The notes: generated from the letters alone by a model not told the origin. A DNA stretch of 64,000 nt from Ferrimonas balearica (GCF_019802085.1 NZ_JAHVHV010000002.1:620001-684000), one strand, 5' to 3'. Positions 24,295 to 35,198 are shown, counted from the first letter of the stretch. Numbers and translations are program-made.

Positions 24295-24750
24295 ATGTCA
24301 ACAATGGAACAGCGCCTGACTGAGATGCTCACCGAGCCGGTTGAGGCTCTGGGTTACCAGCTGTGGGGGATCCAGTTTGTCCGCGCGGGCAACCACTCCA
24401 CTCTGCGCCTGTTTATCGAACACGAGAACGGCATCACCGTCGACGACTGTGCTGCCGTCAGCCGCCAGGTGGGCGCCGTGCTGGATGTGGAAGATCCCAT
24501 CAGCACGGAATACAACCTGGAGGTCTCCTCTCCCGGGCTGGACCGGCCCCTGTTTACCGCTGCGCATTACGAGCGCTACATCGGCAATGAAGCGGTGCTG
24601 GTGCTGAACATGCCCATGGATGGAAAGCGAAAGTGGCAGGGAGAGATTGTCGCCGTCGAGGGCGACATGGTGACACTGCGACACAATGATAGCGATCAGG
24701 TGCTGGCCCTGCCCAATGTGCAGAAGGCCCACCTGATCCATAAGTTTTAA
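24295..24750 (+). CDS. rimP: ribosome maturation factor RimP
   Basis: A 151-residue protein needed for 30S subunit maturation; E. coli RimP has 150. The N-terminal domain has [22 protein letters not shown] and the central [16 protein letters not shown] signature, followed by an Sm-like C-terminal domain ([16 protein letters not shown]). GAGGGG lies six bases before the ATG at 24295. It is the first gene of the rimP-nusA-infB-rbfA-truB-rpsO cluster and follows an attenuator-like hairpin. Confidence 0.97.
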   Translation: MSTMEQRLTEMLTEPVEALGYQLWGIQFVRAGNHSTLRLFIEHENGITVDDCAAVSRQVGAVLDVEDPISTEYNLEVSSPGLDRPLFTAAHYERYIGNEAVLVLNMPMDGKRKWQGEIVAVEGDMVTLRHNDSDQVLALPNVQKAHLIHKF

Positions 24751-24777
24751 TGGTTTCAGGGTGAAACGAGGCTGACG

Positions 24778-26280
24778 ATGAGCAAAGAGATCCTGTTAGT
24801 TGCCGAGGCGGTGTCCAACGAGAAGGCGGTGCCCCGGGAAAAGATTTTTGAGGCGCTGGAGTTCGCCCTGGCGACCGCGACCAAGAAAAAGCAAGAGCTT
24901 GAGATTGATGTCCGTGTGGCCATCGATCAGAAAACCGGCGAGTTCGATACCTTCCGTCGCTGGGAGGTGATTGAGGACGACGCCGAGATGGAAGTCCCCA
25001 CTCGCCAGGTGTTCCTCTCCGCGGCCCGCGCCATGGAAGAGGACGAGAGCATCGAGGTGGGCGATTTTGTTGAAGAGCAGATCGAGTCCATCACCTTCGA
25101 CCGCATCACCACCCAGACCGCCAAGCAGGTGATCGTGCAGAAAGTGCGCGAAGCCGAGCGTGCCCAGGTGGTGGAGCAGTTCAAGGACAAAGAGGGTGAG
25201 CTGATCACCGGCGTGGTGAAGAAGGTCAACCGTGACTCCGTCATCATCGATCTGGGCAACAACGCCGATGCGGTGCTGTTCCGTGAAGAGATGCTGCCCC
25301 GGGAGAACTTCCGTCCCGGCGATCGGGTTCGCGCCCTGCTGCACTCCGTGCGCCTGGAGTCCCGTGGCTCTCAGCTGTTCCTGACCCGCTCCCGCCCCGA
25401 GATGCTGATCGAACTGTTCCGTATTGAGGTGCCGGAGATTGGTGAAGAGATGATCGAGATCGTGGGCGCTGCCCGGGATCCGGGCTCCCGCGCCAAGATT
25501 GCGGTGAAGTCCAACGACAAGCGCATCGATCCCGTCGGTGCCTGTGTCGGCATGCGCGGTGCTCGGGTTCAGGCCGTTTCCGGCGAGCTCGGCGGTGAGC
25601 GCATCGACATCGTGCTGTGGAACGAAAACAGCGCCCAGTACGTCATCAACGCCATGGCCCCGGCAGACGTCTCCTCCATCGTGGTGGACGAGGATGCCAA
25701 GTCCATGGACGTGGCCGTCGAGCAGGACAGCCTGGCCCAGGCCATCGGTCGTAACGGCCAGAACGTGCGCCTGGCTTCTCAGGTGACCGGCTGGGAACTG
25801 AACGTGATGACCACCGAAGAGATGCAGGAGAAGCATCAGGCCGAGTCCTCCAAGATGGTGACCCAGTTTATGGAGGCCCTGGACATCGATGAAGAGTTTG
25901 CCGAGGTGCTGGTGGACGAAGGCTTCACCAGCCTCGAAGAGATCGCCTACGTACCGGTGAACGAACTGCTGGAAATTGAAGGGCTGGATGAAGAGACCGT
26001 GGAGGCGCTGCGTGAGCGGGCCAAGGCGGCTCTGACCACCGCAGCCCTGGCGTCCGAGGAAGCGCTGGATGGCGCTGAGCCGGCGGACGACCTGCTTAAC
26101 CTTGAGGGGATGGAGCGCCACCTGGCCTTTGTAATGGCCAGCCGTGGGGTGGTGACTCTGGAAGACCTTGCCGATCAGGGTATCGACGATCTGAGCGATA
26201 TCGAAGAACTGAGCGAAGAGAAAGCCGGCGAGCTGATCATGGCGGCTCGTAACATTTGCTGGTTCGGCGAAGACGCCTGA
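24778..26280 (+). CDS. nusA: transcription termination/antitermination factor NusA
   Basis: A 500-residue RNA polymerase-binding factor that promotes pausing, intrinsic termination and lambda/rrn antitermination. The domains are in order: N-terminal RNAP-binding domain (1-135), S1 domain (about 137-200, [16 protein letters not shown]), two KH domains (about 230-345; [14 protein letters not shown] and [12 protein letters not shown]), and two acidic C-terminal repeats (about 350-495) like those of enterobacterial NusA. It starts 27 bases after rimP. Confidence 0.98.
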   Translation: MSKEILLVAEAVSNEKAVPREKIFEALEFALATATKKKQELEIDVRVAIDQKTGEFDTFRRWEVIEDDAEMEVPTRQVFLSAARAMEEDESIEVGDFVEEQIESITFDRITTQTAKQVIVQKVREAERAQVVEQFKDKEGELITGVVKKVNRDSVIIDLGNNADAVLFREEMLPRENFRPGDRVRALLHSVRLESRGSQLFLTRSRPEMLIELFRIEVPEIGEEMIEIVGAARDPGSRAKIAVKSNDKRIDPVGACVGMRGARVQAVSGELGGERIDIVLWNENSAQYVINAMAPADVSSIVVDEDAKSMDVAVEQDSLAQAIGRNGQNVRLASQVTGWELNVMTTEEMQEKHQAESSKMVTQFMEALDIDEEFAEVLVDEGFTSLEEIAYVPVNELLEIEGLDEETVEALRERAKAALTTAALASEEALDGAEPADDLLNLEGMERHLAFVMASRGVVTLEDLADQGIDDLSDIEELSEEKAGELIMAARNICWFGEDA

Positions 26281-26305
26281 GTCGGTCAACGGAGGAATTG
26301 AAAGA

Positions 26306-28960
26306 ATGACAGCGAAAACCGTAGAAGCGCTGGCCACTGAAGTGGGCAAGCCGGTTGATCGACTTTTGGCCCAATTTGCCGAAGCAGGGATCAGCAAAAA
26401 AGCGGGCGACGGCGTCAGTGAGGAGGAGAAGCAGAAGCTGCTGGCTCACCTCTCTGAGCAGCACGGTGGCAAATCCGAGCCCACCCGCATGACCCTGCAG
26501 CGCAAGACCCGCTCCACTCTGAACGTGGCCGGCACCGGCGGCAAGAGCAAGTCGGTCCAGGTCGAGGTGCGTAAGAAGCGAACCTACGTCAAGCGCAGCG
26601 CGCTGGACGAAGAGCGGGCCAAAGAGGAACAGGCTCAGCGTGAAGCCGAAGAGCTCGCTCAACGTGAAGCGGCAGAGCAGGCCAAGCGCGAAGCCGCCGC
26701 CCAAGCCAAGCGCGATGCCGAAGAGAAAGCCAAGCGCGACGCCGAAATGAAGGCCCAGCGTGAAGCGGAAGCCAAGCGTAAAGCGGAAGAGGCCAAAGCC
26801 GACCCCGAGGCCGTGGCAGCCGAAGAGCAAGCCAAGAAAGAGGCAGCAGCATTGTTACAAGCCCAGGAAGCCGAAGCCGCACGTAAGGCTGAAGAGCAAG
26901 CCCAGCAAAAAGCCGAGGAAGCCAAGCGTCTGGCCGAAGAGAACGCCCAGCGTTGGGCCGAAGAGGAAGCCAAGCGTAAGGAACAGGAGAAGTCCGGGGA
27001 TTACCACGTGACCACCTCCGCCGCGGCCCGTGCTGCGGAAGATCAGCAGGACGCCAAGGCCGAGCGCAGTGGCCCCCGCCGCAAGAAGAAAGCGGCCGGC
27101 GATCGTGGCCCGGGTGGTCGTAACGACCGCCGTGGCGGTCGCGGCAAGCGCGGCGTTCGCGCCCCGTCCACCATGCAGCACGGCTTCCAGAAGCCGGCAG
27201 AGAAAGTGGTCCGTGACGTTGAGATCGGCGAAACCATCACCGTGGCCGAGCTGGCCAACAAAATGGCGGTGAAAGCCACCGAGATCATCAAGACCATGAT
27301 GAAGATGGGCTCCATGGTGACCATCAACCAGGTGATCGATCAGGAGACCGCCCAGCTGGTGGCCGAAGAGATGGGTCACAAGGTGGTGCTGCGCAACGAG
27401 AACGAACTGGAAGACGCGGTAATGGCGGATCGGGATACCGAAGCCGAAACCGTTGACCGTGCTCCGGTGGTGACCATCATGGGTCACGTTGACCACGGTA
27501 AGACCTCTCTGCTGGATTACATCCGTGCCGCCAAGGTGGCCTCCGGTGAGGCCGGTGGCATTACCCAGCACATCGGTGCCTACCACGTCGAAACCGACAA
27601 CGGCATGATCACCTTCCTGGATACCCCGGGTCACGCCGCCTTTACCAGCATGCGTGCCCGTGGTGCCAAGGCCACCGACATCGTGGTTCTGGTGGTGGCG
27701 GCCGATGACGGCGTTATGCCCCAGACCATTGAGGCGATCCAACACGCCAAGGCGGCCGGTGTGCCCCTGGTAGTGGCGGTGAACAAGATGGATAAGGAAA
27801 CCGCGGATCCGGATCGTGTGAAGACCGAGCTGTCCCAGCACGAGGTGATCCCGGAAGACTGGGGTGGCGAGCACATGTTCGTCCACGTTTCCGCCAAGTC
27901 CGGCATGGGCATCGACGAGCTGCTCGAAGGCATCCTGCTGCAGTCCGAAGTACTGGAGCTGACCGCCCGCAAAGAGGGCATGGCCCGCGGCGTGGTAATC
28001 GAATCCCGCCTGGACAAGGGCCGCGGCCCGGTGGCCTCCGTACTGGTTCAGGAAGGCACCCTGCGTCAGGGTGACATCGTTCTGTGTGGCCTGGAGTACG
28101 GCCGGGTGCGCGCCATGCGTGACGAGAACGGTAAGGTGATTGAGGAAGCCGGCCCCTCCATTCCGGTGGAGATCCTCGGCCTGTCCGGTGTACCGGCCGC
28201 CGGTGACGAAGCCACCGTGGTACGGGACGAGAAGAAGGCCCGTGAAGTGGCGCTGCACCGTCAGGGCAAGTTCCGCGAAGTGAAGCTGGCACGACAGCAG
28301 AAGGCCAAGCTGGAGAACATGTTCACCAACATGACCGCCGGCGACGTCTCCGAACTGAACGTGGTACTGAAAGCCGACGTGCAGGGCTCCCTGGAAGCCA
28401 TCGCCGATTCCCTGGTGAAGCTCTCCACCGACGAGGTGAAGGTCAACATCATCGGTCGTGGCGTGGGCGGGATCACCGAGACCGACGCCTCCCTGGCGGC
28501 CGCCTCCAACGCCATCATCGTGGGCTTCAACGTCCGTGCCGATGCCGTGGCCCGTCGCACCGTGGACAACGAGAACCTGGACCTGCGCTACTACAGCGTG
28601 ATCTATGATTTGATCGACGAAGTGAAGCAGGCCATGAGCGGCATGCTGGCGCCGGAGTTCAAGCAGGAGATCATCGGTCTGGCGGAAGTGCGTGACGTGT
28701 TCAAGTCGCCCAAGATCGGCGCCGTGGCCGGCTGTATGGTGACCGAGGGCATCGTGAAGCGTAACGCCCCGATCCGTGTACTGCGCGAGAACGTGGTGAT
28801 CTACGAAGGCGAACTGGAATCCCTGCGCCGCTTCAAGGACGACGTCCAGGAAGTGCGCAGCGGCATGGAGTGTGGTATCGGCGTGAAGAACTACAACGAC
28901 GTGAAGGTCGGCGACCAGATCGAAGTGTTCGAAACCGTCGAAGTGAAACGCACACTGTAA
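26306..28960 (+). CDS. infB: translation initiation factor IF-2
   Basis: An 884-residue GTPase that brings fMet-tRNA to the 30S subunit and joins subunits. The N-terminal domain (1-50) is followed by a long charged helix of Ala/Lys/Glu/Arg repeats (about residues 95-235) and a basic Arg/Gly patch. The second IF2-N domain precedes the G domain: G1 [13 protein letters not shown]3 DTPGHAAF, G4 NKMD. Domains II-IV, including the C-terminal fMet-binding domain, complete it. GGAGG precedes the ATG. It is co-oriented with nusA 25 bases upstream. Confidence 0.98.
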   Translation: MTAKTVEALATEVGKPVDRLLAQFAEAGISKKAGDGVSEEEKQKLLAHLSEQHGGKSEPTRMTLQRKTRSTLNVAGTGGKSKSVQVEVRKKRTYVKRSALDEERAKEEQAQREAEELAQREAAEQAKREAAAQAKRDAEEKAKRDAEMKAQREAEAKRKAEEAKADPEAVAAEEQAKKEAAALLQAQEAEAARKAEEQAQQKAEEAKRLAEENAQRWAEEEAKRKEQEKSGDYHVTTSAAARAAEDQQDAKAERSGPRRKKKAAGDRGPGGRNDRRGGRGKRGVRAPSTMQHGFQKPAEKVVRDVEIGETITVAELANKMAVKATEIIKTMMKMGSMVTINQVIDQETAQLVAEEMGHKVVLRNENELEDAVMADRDTEAETVDRAPVVTIMGHVDHGKTSLLDYIRAAKVASGEAGGITQHIGAYHVETDNGMITFLDTPGHAAFTSMRARGAKATDIVVLVVAADDGVMPQTIEAIQHAKAAGVPLVVAVNKMDKETADPDRVKTELSQHEVIPEDWGGEHMFVHVSAKSGMGIDELLEGILLQSEVLELTARKEGMARGVVIESRLDKGRGPVASVLVQEGTLRQGDIVLCGLEYGRVRAMRDENGKVIEEAGPSIPVEILGLSGVPAAGDEATVVRDEKKAREVALHRQGKFREVKLARQQKAKLENMFTNMTAGDVSELNVVLKADVQGSLEAIADSLVKLSTDEVKVNIIGRGVGGITETDASLAAASNAIIVGFNVRADAVARRTVDNENLDLRYYSVIYDLIDEVKQAMSGMLAPEFKQEIIGLAEVRDVFKSPKIGAVAGCMVTEGIVKRNAPIRVLRENVVIYEGELESLRRFKDDVQEVRSGMECGIGVKNYNDVKVGDQIEVFETVEVKRTL

Positions 28961-28970
28961 AGAGACAGAC

Positions 28971-28995
28971 AAGAGGGGCTGCGGCCCCTCTTTTT
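28971..28995 (+). terminator. intra-operon terminator-like hairpin between infB and rbfA
   Basis: AAGAGGGGC and GCCCCTCTT pair around TGCG with five T residues, 11 bases before the rbfA start. It could reduce expression of rbfA-truB relative to infB. Confidence 0.75.
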
Positions 28996-29006
28996 GGTAG
29001 AGGTTT

Positions 29007-29411
29007 ATGGCAAGAGAATTCAGTCGAGCCCGCCGCGTCGGCCAGCAGCTCCAGCGCGAGCTGGCGATGATCATCCAGCGGGAGATCCGCGATGACCGCC
29101 TGGGCATGGTGACCGTAAACGCGGTAGAGGTGTCCCGGGACATGGGCTACGCCAAGGTGTTTGTCACCTTCCTGGACGACAGCCCGGAATCGGTCAAGCG
29201 TCAGATGGACGCGCTGCTGGAGCTGGCCCCCCAGATCCGCACCCTGGCCGCATCCCAGGTCAAGATGCGGGTGATGCCGGAGCTGCGCTTCACCTACGAC
29301 AAGTCCCTGGTGGAGGGCATTCGCATGGCCAGCCTGGTCAGCCAGGCCCGCAGCGAAGACGAGGCCAAGGCGGACAAGTTCGGTCGTGAAGACGACGAGG
29401 AGCAGCAGTAA
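29007..29411 (+). CDS. rbfA: ribosome-binding factor A
   Basis: A 134-residue KH-like protein that binds the 30S subunit during 16S 5'-end maturation and cold adaptation. The family signatures [45 protein letters not shown] and [14 protein letters not shown] are present, with an acidic C-terminal tail. It follows a terminator-like hairpin after infB. Its stop overlaps the truB start in TAATG, which implies translational coupling. Confidence 0.97.
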   Translation: MAREFSRARRVGQQLQRELAMIIQREIRDDRLGMVTVNAVEVSRDMGYAKVFVTFLDDSPESVKRQMDALLELAPQIRTLAASQVKMRVMPELRFTYDKSLVEGIRMASLVSQARSEDEAKADKFGREDDEEQQ

Positions 29412-30355
29412 TGGGTCGCCGTCGACAACGGGGCCGTCCGGTGGACGGCGTGCTGCTGCTGGACAAGCCGGCGGGGATCAGCTCCAACGACGCCCTGCAG
29501 AAGGTCAAGCGCATCTACAACGCCGCCAAGGCCGGTCACACCGGTGCCCTGGATCCCCTGGCCACCGGCATGCTGCCGATCTGCCTGGGAGAGGCCACTA
29601 AGTTTTCCCAGTACCTGCTGGAAGCGGACAAGCGCTACGTCGTGGTGGCCAAGCTGGGGGTGCGCACCACCACCAGTGACGCCGACGGCGAAGTGGTGTC
29701 GGAGCGTCCGGTGAGCGTCACCCTGGATCAGCTCAATGCCGCTCTGGATGGCTTCCGTGGGGAGACCATGCAGGTGCCCTCCATGTACTCGGCGCTCAAG
29801 TACCAGGGCCAACCCCTGTACAAGTACGCCCGGGAAGGCATCGAGGTGCCCCGGGAGGCCCGCCCCATCAATGTGTACGAGCTGGTGCTCAACCGCTTTG
29901 ATGGCGACGAGGTGGAGCTGGACGTGCACGTGTCCAAGGGCACCTACATCCGCACCATCGTCGACGACCTCGGGGAAGTGCTGGGCTGTGGCGCTCACGT
30001 CACGGCACTGCGACGCACCCAGGTGGCCGGTTACCCCTACGCCCGCATGGTCACCCTGGAGCAGATCCAGAACCTGCTGGACCAGGCGCTGGATCAGGAG
30101 CGCAAACCCAAGGAGCTGCTGGATCCCCTGCTGCTGCCCATGGACACCGCGGTGGCCACGCTACCGGAGGTGAACATGAACGAGCTGGTGGCCAGCTACC
30201 TGCTGCAGGGCCAGCCGGTGCAGATCCCCGGCGCGCCCCAGGAGGGCTCGGTACGCCTGACCGTGGGCGAGCAGCGGGTGTTTGTGGGCCTCGGCGCCAT
30301 CGACGATGACGGCCTGGTGGCCCCCAAGCGCCTGATCAACCTCCAGCAAGGTTGA
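29411..30355 (+). CDS. truB: tRNA pseudouridine(55) synthase TruB
   Basis: A 314-residue pseudouridine synthase, the same length as E. coli TruB, that modifies U55 in the T-loop of tRNAs. Motif [18 protein letters not shown] contains the catalytic Asp48. The N-terminal [14 protein letters not shown] and the Tyr/Arg substrate segments are present, and a C-terminal PUA-like domain ends the protein. It overlaps rbfA by one base. The rpsO promoter overlaps its stop codon. Confidence 0.97.
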   Translation: MGRRRQRGRPVDGVLLLDKPAGISSNDALQKVKRIYNAAKAGHTGALDPLATGMLPICLGEATKFSQYLLEADKRYVVVAKLGVRTTTSDADGEVVSERPVSVTLDQLNAALDGFRGETMQVPSMYSALKYQGQPLYKYAREGIEVPREARPINVYELVLNRFDGDEVELDVHVSKGTYIRTIVDDLGEVLGCGAHVTALRRTQVAGYPYARMVTLEQIQNLLDQALDQERKPKELLDPLLLPMDTAVATLPEVNMNELVASYLLQGQPVQIPGAPQEGSVRLTVGEQRVFVGLGAIDDDGLVAPKRLINLQQG

Positions 30356-30380
30356 GTTGGGTTAGGGAACCCGCTACAAT
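30352..30380 (+). promoter_or_regulatory. sigma-70 promoter of rpsO
   Basis: TTGAGT (30352-30357), a 17-base spacer and TACAAT (30375-30380). The -35 box overlaps the truB stop codon. A separate rpsO promoter in this place is also known in E. coli. Confidence 0.75.
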
Positions 30381-30446
30381 GTCGCGCCTTCGAGCTGAGT
30401 TAGTGATCGGCCCGGAGCGAATTACGCATTTTTTGGAGATATGACT

Positions 30447-30716
30447 ATGTCACTAAGCGCAGAAGCAAAAGCAAAGATCCTGGCTGAGTTTGGCCGCGGC
30501 GAAAACGACACCGGTTCCCCGGAAGTTCAGATCGCTCTGCACACTTACCAGATCAACCACCTGCAAGATCACTTCAAGCAGCACATCCACGACCACCACA
30601 GCCGTCGCGGTCTGCTGCGCATGGTTGCTCAGCGTCGTAAGATGCTGGACTACCTGAAGCGCAAAGACGTTGCTCGCTACCAGGAGCTGATCGCCAAGCT
30701 GGGTCTGCGTCGCTAA
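30447..30716 (+). CDS. rpsO: 30S ribosomal protein S15
   Basis: An 89-residue protein, the same length as E. coli S15, that binds the 16S central domain early in 30S assembly. The rRNA-binding signature [23 protein letters not shown] is intact. GGAG with eight bases' spacing supports ATG 30447; an ATG at 30441 lies too close. In E. coli S15 represses its own mRNA through a leader structure, which is plausible but not proven for the 60-base leader here. It ends with a strong terminator and is followed by a methyltransferase gene rather than pnp. Confidence 0.98.
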   Translation: MSLSAEAKAKILAEFGRGENDTGSPEVQIALHTYQINHLQDHFKQHIHDHHSRRGLLRMVAQRRKMLDYLKRKDVARYQELIAKLGLRR

Positions 30717-30733
30717 GTCGAGCCAAGTTTGGG

Positions 30734-30765
30734 AAAAGGGCGCCGTCAGGCGCCCTTTTCTTTTG
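30734..30765 (+). terminator. intrinsic terminator after rpsO
   Basis: AAAAGGGCGCC and GGCGCCCTTTT pair perfectly around GTCA, followed by CTTTTG, 18 bases past the stop. Confidence 0.9.
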
Positions 30766-30853
30766 TCCGTCGTCCGCCTTTTGGGGACCGCCGTTGCCTG
30801 TCCGCTAAGGTATTGGTAGTTTGTGCCCCTCTCGAGCCTGCGGAGCCCCGTCC

Positions 30854-31885
30854 ATGTTTCACTACGCCATCCTGGCCCATCCCGGCCACAACCGGATCTA
30901 CTTCCAGACCGCCCTGGCGGTGGCCAATCACGAGATCGAGGCCATCATGGCAGGGCAGGGGATCACCCTCCGGCGCTTTACCGAGTTGACCCTGGGGTTG
31001 CCCGCCTGCATCAGTTTCGAGACCGACCAGGCCATCGAGGGGGAGGCCCTCAAAGCCCTGGCCGCCGCATCGCTGTTCTACGCCCTGTTCCAGATCCATG
31101 AGGACGGTCGGTTGAGCCCGGTGGCAGCGCCGCAGTGGCAGCACTTCCCCGAAAGCCTGAGTCAAATCCTCAAATACACCGGCAAAACCAACGAGCAGTT
31201 CACCCGCCTGATGGTGAACCTGGCCCACAGCGCCTGCCGCACCGGCAGTGAGCGTCTGCGCCTGGTGGATCCCATGTGCGGCAAGGGCACCACCCTCTAC
31301 GAGGGGCTCATTCACGGGTTTGACGTGGAGGGGATAGAGATCAACACCAAGTGGGTGCAGGAGATCCAGGCCTACATGGTGAAGTTTCTCAAAACCGGCA
31401 AGTACAAGCACAAGCTGGTTAAGGCCAAGCGCAACGACGCCAAGGGCAAGAAGGTGGCGGATCAGCTGGTGATCGAGACCGCCGCGGACAAGGCGGATTA
31501 CGCCGCCGGCCGGGTGCAGCAGTTCAAGCTGTGTGGTGCCGACACCCGCCAGGCCCAGTGGCTGCTCAAGCGCAACAGCTGCGACCTGCTGGTGTCAGAC
31601 CTGCCCTACGGCGTCCAGCACGGCAGCAAAAACGCCAAGGACACCAAGCTGGACCGCAGCGCCCTGACCCTGCTCGAGGAGGCCCTGCCCGGCTGGCACC
31701 AGGGACTCAAATCCGGCGGCGCCCTGGCCCTGTCCTTCAATGAGTTCACCATGAAATGGAAAGAGGTGGCCGAACTGTTGGCGCACCAGGGGTTTGAGGT
31801 GCTCGACACCCCGCCCTACACCGGCTTTTTGCACCGGGTGGACCAGTCCATCAATCGCAACCTGATCCTGGCGGTGAAGGCCTAG
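30854..31885 (+). CDS. Trm11-like SAM-dependent RNA/DNA methyltransferase
   Basis: A 343-residue protein with a Rossmann methyltransferase domain in its C-terminal two thirds. Motif I is VDPMCGKGTTLYEGL (about residues 138-152) and motif IV is SDLPYG (248-253), of the (N/D/S)-x-P-(Y/F) type that N-methylates exocyclic amino groups. The nearest known families are Trm11/Trm14 and UPF0020 guanosine N2-methyltransferases. The N-terminal 120 residues (FHYAILAHPGHNRIYFQTAL) do not show a recognisable THUMP domain. GGAG precedes the ATG at 30854. The substrate is unknown, with tRNA or rRNA most likely. It sits alone between the rpsO terminator and a second terminator. Confidence 0.85.
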   Translation: MFHYAILAHPGHNRIYFQTALAVANHEIEAIMAGQGITLRRFTELTLGLPACISFETDQAIEGEALKALAAASLFYALFQIHEDGRLSPVAAPQWQHFPESLSQILKYTGKTNEQFTRLMVNLAHSACRTGSERLRLVDPMCGKGTTLYEGLIHGFDVEGIEINTKWVQEIQAYMVKFLKTGKYKHKLVKAKRNDAKGKKVADQLVIETAADKADYAAGRVQQFKLCGADTRQAQWLLKRNSCDLLVSDLPYGVQHGSKNAKDTKLDRSALTLLEEALPGWHQGLKSGGALALSFNEFTMKWKEVAELLAHQGFEVLDTPPYTGFLHRVDQSINRNLILAVKA

Positions 31886-31925
31886 GGGACGGGATGACCG
31901 CCCTTTTTGACCTGACTGTACCCAA

Positions 31926-31962
31926 CTGCCCCGGTGCCCATGGCCCCGGGGCAGACTTTTTC
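31926..31962 (+). terminator. intrinsic terminator after the methyltransferase gene
   Basis: CTGCCCCGG and CCGGGGCAG form a 9-bp stem enclosing an inner GCC/GGC stem, followed by ACTTTTTCTT. It separates the methyltransferase gene from pnp. Confidence 0.8.
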
Positions 31963-32056
31963 TTAGCCAGCGCCCCCGCTTAGCTATCTTTCAGGGCGGT
32001 TTGAAGTATACTAACGGGCGAATTTCAAGGTAAAAAACGAGTTAAGGAATCAGCCA

Positions 32057-34153
32057 GTGAATCCCGTCATTAAGAGCTTCCCGTACGGCCAGCACACGGT
32101 CACCCTGGAAACCGGCGTTATCGCCCGTCAAGCCGACGCCGCCGTTCTGGCCAGCATCGGCGACACCACCGTTCTGGTGAGTGTGGTAGGTAAGAAATCC
32201 GTTAACCCGGGTCAGGACTTCTTCCCCCTCACCGTGAACTACCAGGAGAAGACCTACGCCGCCGGTAAGATCCCGGGGGGTTTCTTCAAGCGTGAAGGTC
32301 GTCCGGCCGAAGGGGAAACCCTGACCGCGCGTCTGATCGACCGCCCCATTCGCCCGCTGTTCCCCAAAGGCTTCATGAACGAAGTCCAGGTCGTGGCCAC
32401 CGTGGTTTCCGTTGAGCCCGCCGTCTCCCCCGACGTGGTGGCCATGATCGGCACCTCCGCCGCCCTGTCCCTGTCCGGCATCCCCTTCAATGGCCCCATC
32501 GGCTGTGCTCGCGTGGGTTACCGTGACGGTGAATACCTGCTGAACCCCTCCGTTGAGGATCTGAAGACTTCCCAGCTGGATCTGGTCGTCGCCGGTACCG
32601 AAAGCGCCGTGCTGATGGTGGAGTCCGAGGCCGAGGTGCTGTCCGAAGAGGTGATGCTGGGTGCCGTGATGTTCGGTCACCAGGCTCAGCAGACCGTGAT
32701 CCAGGCGATCAACGAACTGAAAGCCGAAGCCGGTAAGCCGGTTTGGGACTGGACTGCCCCGGAGAAAAACCTGGATCTGGAAGCCAAGGTTGCCGAGGTT
32801 GCGACCGACGGTATGCGTGATGCTTACACCACCACCGACAAGATGGCCCGCATCGAGAAGATCAACGCCGTGAAAGCCGCTGCCAAAGAGGCGATCCTGG
32901 CCGAAAACCCGGAGCAGGACGAAGCTGAAATCGGTGGCATGCTGAGCAGCCTGGAGAAGTCCGTGGTTCGTGGCCGCATCATCGCTGGTGAGCCGCGCAT
33001 CGACGGCCGTGACACCAAGATGATCCGTGCCCTGTCCGTGCTGCCGGGCGTGCTGCCCCGCACCCACGGTTCCGCCCTGTTCACCCGTGGCGAAACCCAG
33101 GCCCTGGTGACCGCCACCCTAGGCACCGAGCGCGATGGCCAGATCATCGACGAGCTGGTGGGTGAGCGCACCGACCGCTTCATGCTGCACTACAACTTCC
33201 CTCCCTACTGTGTGGGTGAGACCGGCTTTATGGGCTCGCCGAAGCGTCGCGAGATTGGCCACGGTAAACTGGCCAAGCGTGGCGTTCAGGCCGTGATGCC
33301 CACCGCCGAGGAGTTCCCCTACACCGTTCGTGTGGTGTCCGAGATCACCGAGTCCAACGGCTCCTCCTCCATGGCTTCCGTATGCGGTACCTCCCTGGCC
33401 CTGATGGACGCCGGTGTGCCGATCAAGGCCTCCGTGGCTGGCATCGCCATGGGTCTGGTGAAAGAGGGCGAGAACTTCGTCGTGCTGTCCGACATCCTGG
33501 GTGACGAAGATCACCTGGGTGACATGGACTTTAAAGTGGCCGGTACCCGTGAAGGTGTGACCGCCCTGCAGATGGACATCAAGATCGAAGGCATCACTCA
33601 GGAGATCATGCAGATCGCCCTGAAGCAGGCCTTCGAAGCCCGGGTGCACATCCTGGGTGTGATGGACGAGGCCCTGCCCAGTGCCCGTGCTGAGCTGTCC
33701 GACCACGCGCCGCGTATCACCACCATCAAGATCCACCCGGACAAGATCCGTGATGTGATCGGTAAGGGCGGTGTCACCATCCGTGCCCTGACCGAAGAGA
33801 CCGGCACCACCATCGAGATCGAAGACGATGGTACCGTCAAGGTGGCCTCCACCGATGGCGCCGCCGCCAAAGAGGCGATCCGCCGCATCGAGGAGATCAC
33901 CTCCGACGTGGAAGAGGGCCGCATCTACAAGGGCAAAGTGGTTCGCATCGTCGACTTCGGTGCCTTCGTCAACATTCTGCCGGGCAAAGACGGTCTGGTG
34001 CACATCTCCCAGATCTGCGAGGAGCGCATCAACAACGTTTCCGAGCACCTGGAGCTGGGTCAGGAAGTGGACGTGAAGGTGATCGAAGTGGACCGTCAGG
34101 GCCGCATCCGTCTCTCCATCAAGGAAGCGGCAGCCAAGCCGGCCGCCGAGTAA
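32057..34153 (+). CDS. pnp: polyribonucleotide nucleotidyltransferase (PNPase)
   Basis: A 698-residue 3'-5' phosphorolytic exoribonuclease of the RNA degradosome. The domains are two RNase PH cores (about 10-140 and 310-440) around an alpha-helical linker, then KH (about 553-610, [15 protein letters not shown]) and S1 (about 622-690, [24 protein letters not shown]). Residues such as [11 protein letters not shown]-type loops and TRGETQALV are conserved. Translation starts at GTG 32057 with AAGGA upstream. A TATACT at 32007-32012 suggests its own promoter, since rpsO and pnp are separated by two terminators here. Confidence 0.98.
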   Translation: MNPVIKSFPYGQHTVTLETGVIARQADAAVLASIGDTTVLVSVVGKKSVNPGQDFFPLTVNYQEKTYAAGKIPGGFFKREGRPAEGETLTARLIDRPIRPLFPKGFMNEVQVVATVVSVEPAVSPDVVAMIGTSAALSLSGIPFNGPIGCARVGYRDGEYLLNPSVEDLKTSQLDLVVAGTESAVLMVESEAEVLSEEVMLGAVMFGHQAQQTVIQAINELKAEAGKPVWDWTAPEKNLDLEAKVAEVATDGMRDAYTTTDKMARIEKINAVKAAAKEAILAENPEQDEAEIGGMLSSLEKSVVRGRIIAGEPRIDGRDTKMIRALSVLPGVLPRTHGSALFTRGETQALVTATLGTERDGQIIDELVGERTDRFMLHYNFPPYCVGETGFMGSPKRREIGHGKLAKRGVQAVMPTAEEFPYTVRVVSEITESNGSSSMASVCGTSLALMDAGVPIKASVAGIAMGLVKEGENFVVLSDILGDEDHLGDMDFKVAGTREGVTALQMDIKIEGITQEIMQIALKQAFEARVHILGVMDEALPSARAELSDHAPRITTIKIHPDKIRDVIGKGGVTIRALTEETGTTIEIEDDGTVKVASTDGAAAKEAIRRIEEITSDVEEGRIYKGKVVRIVDFGAFVNILPGKDGLVHISQICEERINNVSEHLELGQEVDVKVIEVDRQGRIRLSIKEAAAKPAAE

Positions 34154-34170
34154 ACGCCACGCCGTTTTAT

Positions 34171-34195
34171 AAGGGAGCCTCAGGCTCCCTTTTTT
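34171..34195 (+). terminator. intrinsic terminator after pnp
   Basis: AAGGGAGCC and GGCTCCCTT pair around TCA, followed by a T-run, 17 bases past the pnp stop. Confidence 0.9.
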
Positions 34196-34252
34196 CTCTC
34201 GGCCACTTGGTTAGACTGTGCTGAGAGACGCAAGGTAAGGAACCCGAACTTG

Positions 34253-35164
34253 ATGAGCAAAACACGATGGATCCCGTTGCTGACGGCGATGGCTCTGGCC
34301 CTGGGGGGCTGTGCCAGTACCGGTCAGCAGAGCGAGCGGAACCCCACCTTGCCCCTGGTCACGCCCCAGCAGCCGGATCCCCAGGTGGAGATCGCCCTGG
34401 CCAAGCTGACCGAGCTGCTGCAGGTGCCGGATCTGACGGACGAGCAGCGGGCCCGTTTCCTCTACGACCGTGGGATCCGCTATGACAGCGTGGGACTGCG
34501 CACCCTGGCGCGCATCGACTTCAGTCGTGCCCTGCAGCTGCAGCCCGGCTTCCCCGACGTCTACAACTTCATGGGGATCTACTACACCCAGGCCCAGGAG
34601 TTCGACCAGGCCTACGAGGCCTTCGATGCGGTGATGGAGCTGGACCCCCAGTACAGCTACGCCTACCTCAACCGGGGGATCGCCCTCTACTACGGCGGCC
34701 GGCCCCAACTGGCGGTGGCGGACCTGGAAACCTTCTTCCTCGCCGATCAGGACGATCCCTACCGGGTGATCTGGCTCTATCTGGCGGAGCGCGAAGTCGA
34801 CCCCGAGGCCGCCCTGGCCCGTCTGGGGTACAACCGCACCCAGCTGGATGACGCCAACTGGGCCACCTCGCTGGTGGATCTTTACCTCGATCGGGTGGAG
34901 CCCGCGGCGCTGCTGGCCAGCAGCCGGGACGGGGTGAGAAGCCAACGGGAGCTGGCGGAGCGCCTCTGTGAAGCCTACTTCTACCTGGGCAAACAGGCCC
35001 GACTCCAGGGACGGCCCAGCGAGGCGATCAACCTCTACAAGCTGGCCCTGGCCACCAACGTGTACGAGTTCGTCGAACACCGCTACGCCCTGGTGGAGAT
35101 GCGGGAGATTGCCGAGGAGTCGCTGCAACAAGCGGAGTCCCAGCCCCCGCAAGCCGCTCAGTGA
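34253..35164 (+). CDS. nlpI: lipoprotein NlpI (TPR adaptor)
   Basis: A 303-residue outer-membrane lipoprotein. The signal peptide ends in LGGC and is followed by TPR repeats (LYDRGIRYDSVGLRTLARIDFSRALQLQP, DVYNFMGIYYTQAQEFDQAYEAFDAVMELDP, YAYLNRGIALYYGGRPQLAVADLETFF). E. coli NlpI brings the protease Prc to peptidoglycan endopeptidases such as MepS. The C-terminal FVEHRYALVEMREI also matches E. coli. ATG 34253 is taken as the start; a TTG three bases earlier is equally compatible with the AAGGAA site. It is just downstream of pnp, as in enterobacteria. Confidence 0.95.
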   Translation: MSKTRWIPLLTAMALALGGCASTGQQSERNPTLPLVTPQQPDPQVEIALAKLTELLQVPDLTDEQRARFLYDRGIRYDSVGLRTLARIDFSRALQLQPGFPDVYNFMGIYYTQAQEFDQAYEAFDAVMELDPQYSYAYLNRGIALYYGGRPQLAVADLETFFLADQDDPYRVIWLYLAEREVDPEAALARLGYNRTQLDDANWATSLVDLYLDRVEPAALLASSRDGVRSQRELAERLCEAYFYLGKQARLQGRPSEAINLYKLALATNVYEFVEHRYALVEMREIAEESLQQAESQPPQAAQ

Positions 35165-35174
35165 AGCCAAGCTC

Positions 35175-35198
35175 AAGCCGCCGTCAGGCGGCTTTTTT
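35175..35198 (+). terminator. intrinsic terminator after nlpI
   Basis: AAGCCGCC and GGCGGCTT pair around GTCA, followed by TTTT, 11 bases past the nlpI stop. Confidence 0.9.

Noticed and set aside
26855-29143. Open frame of 762 codons antisense to infB and rbfA
   Set aside because: Same artefact; His/Gly/Val-rich with no recognisable motif.
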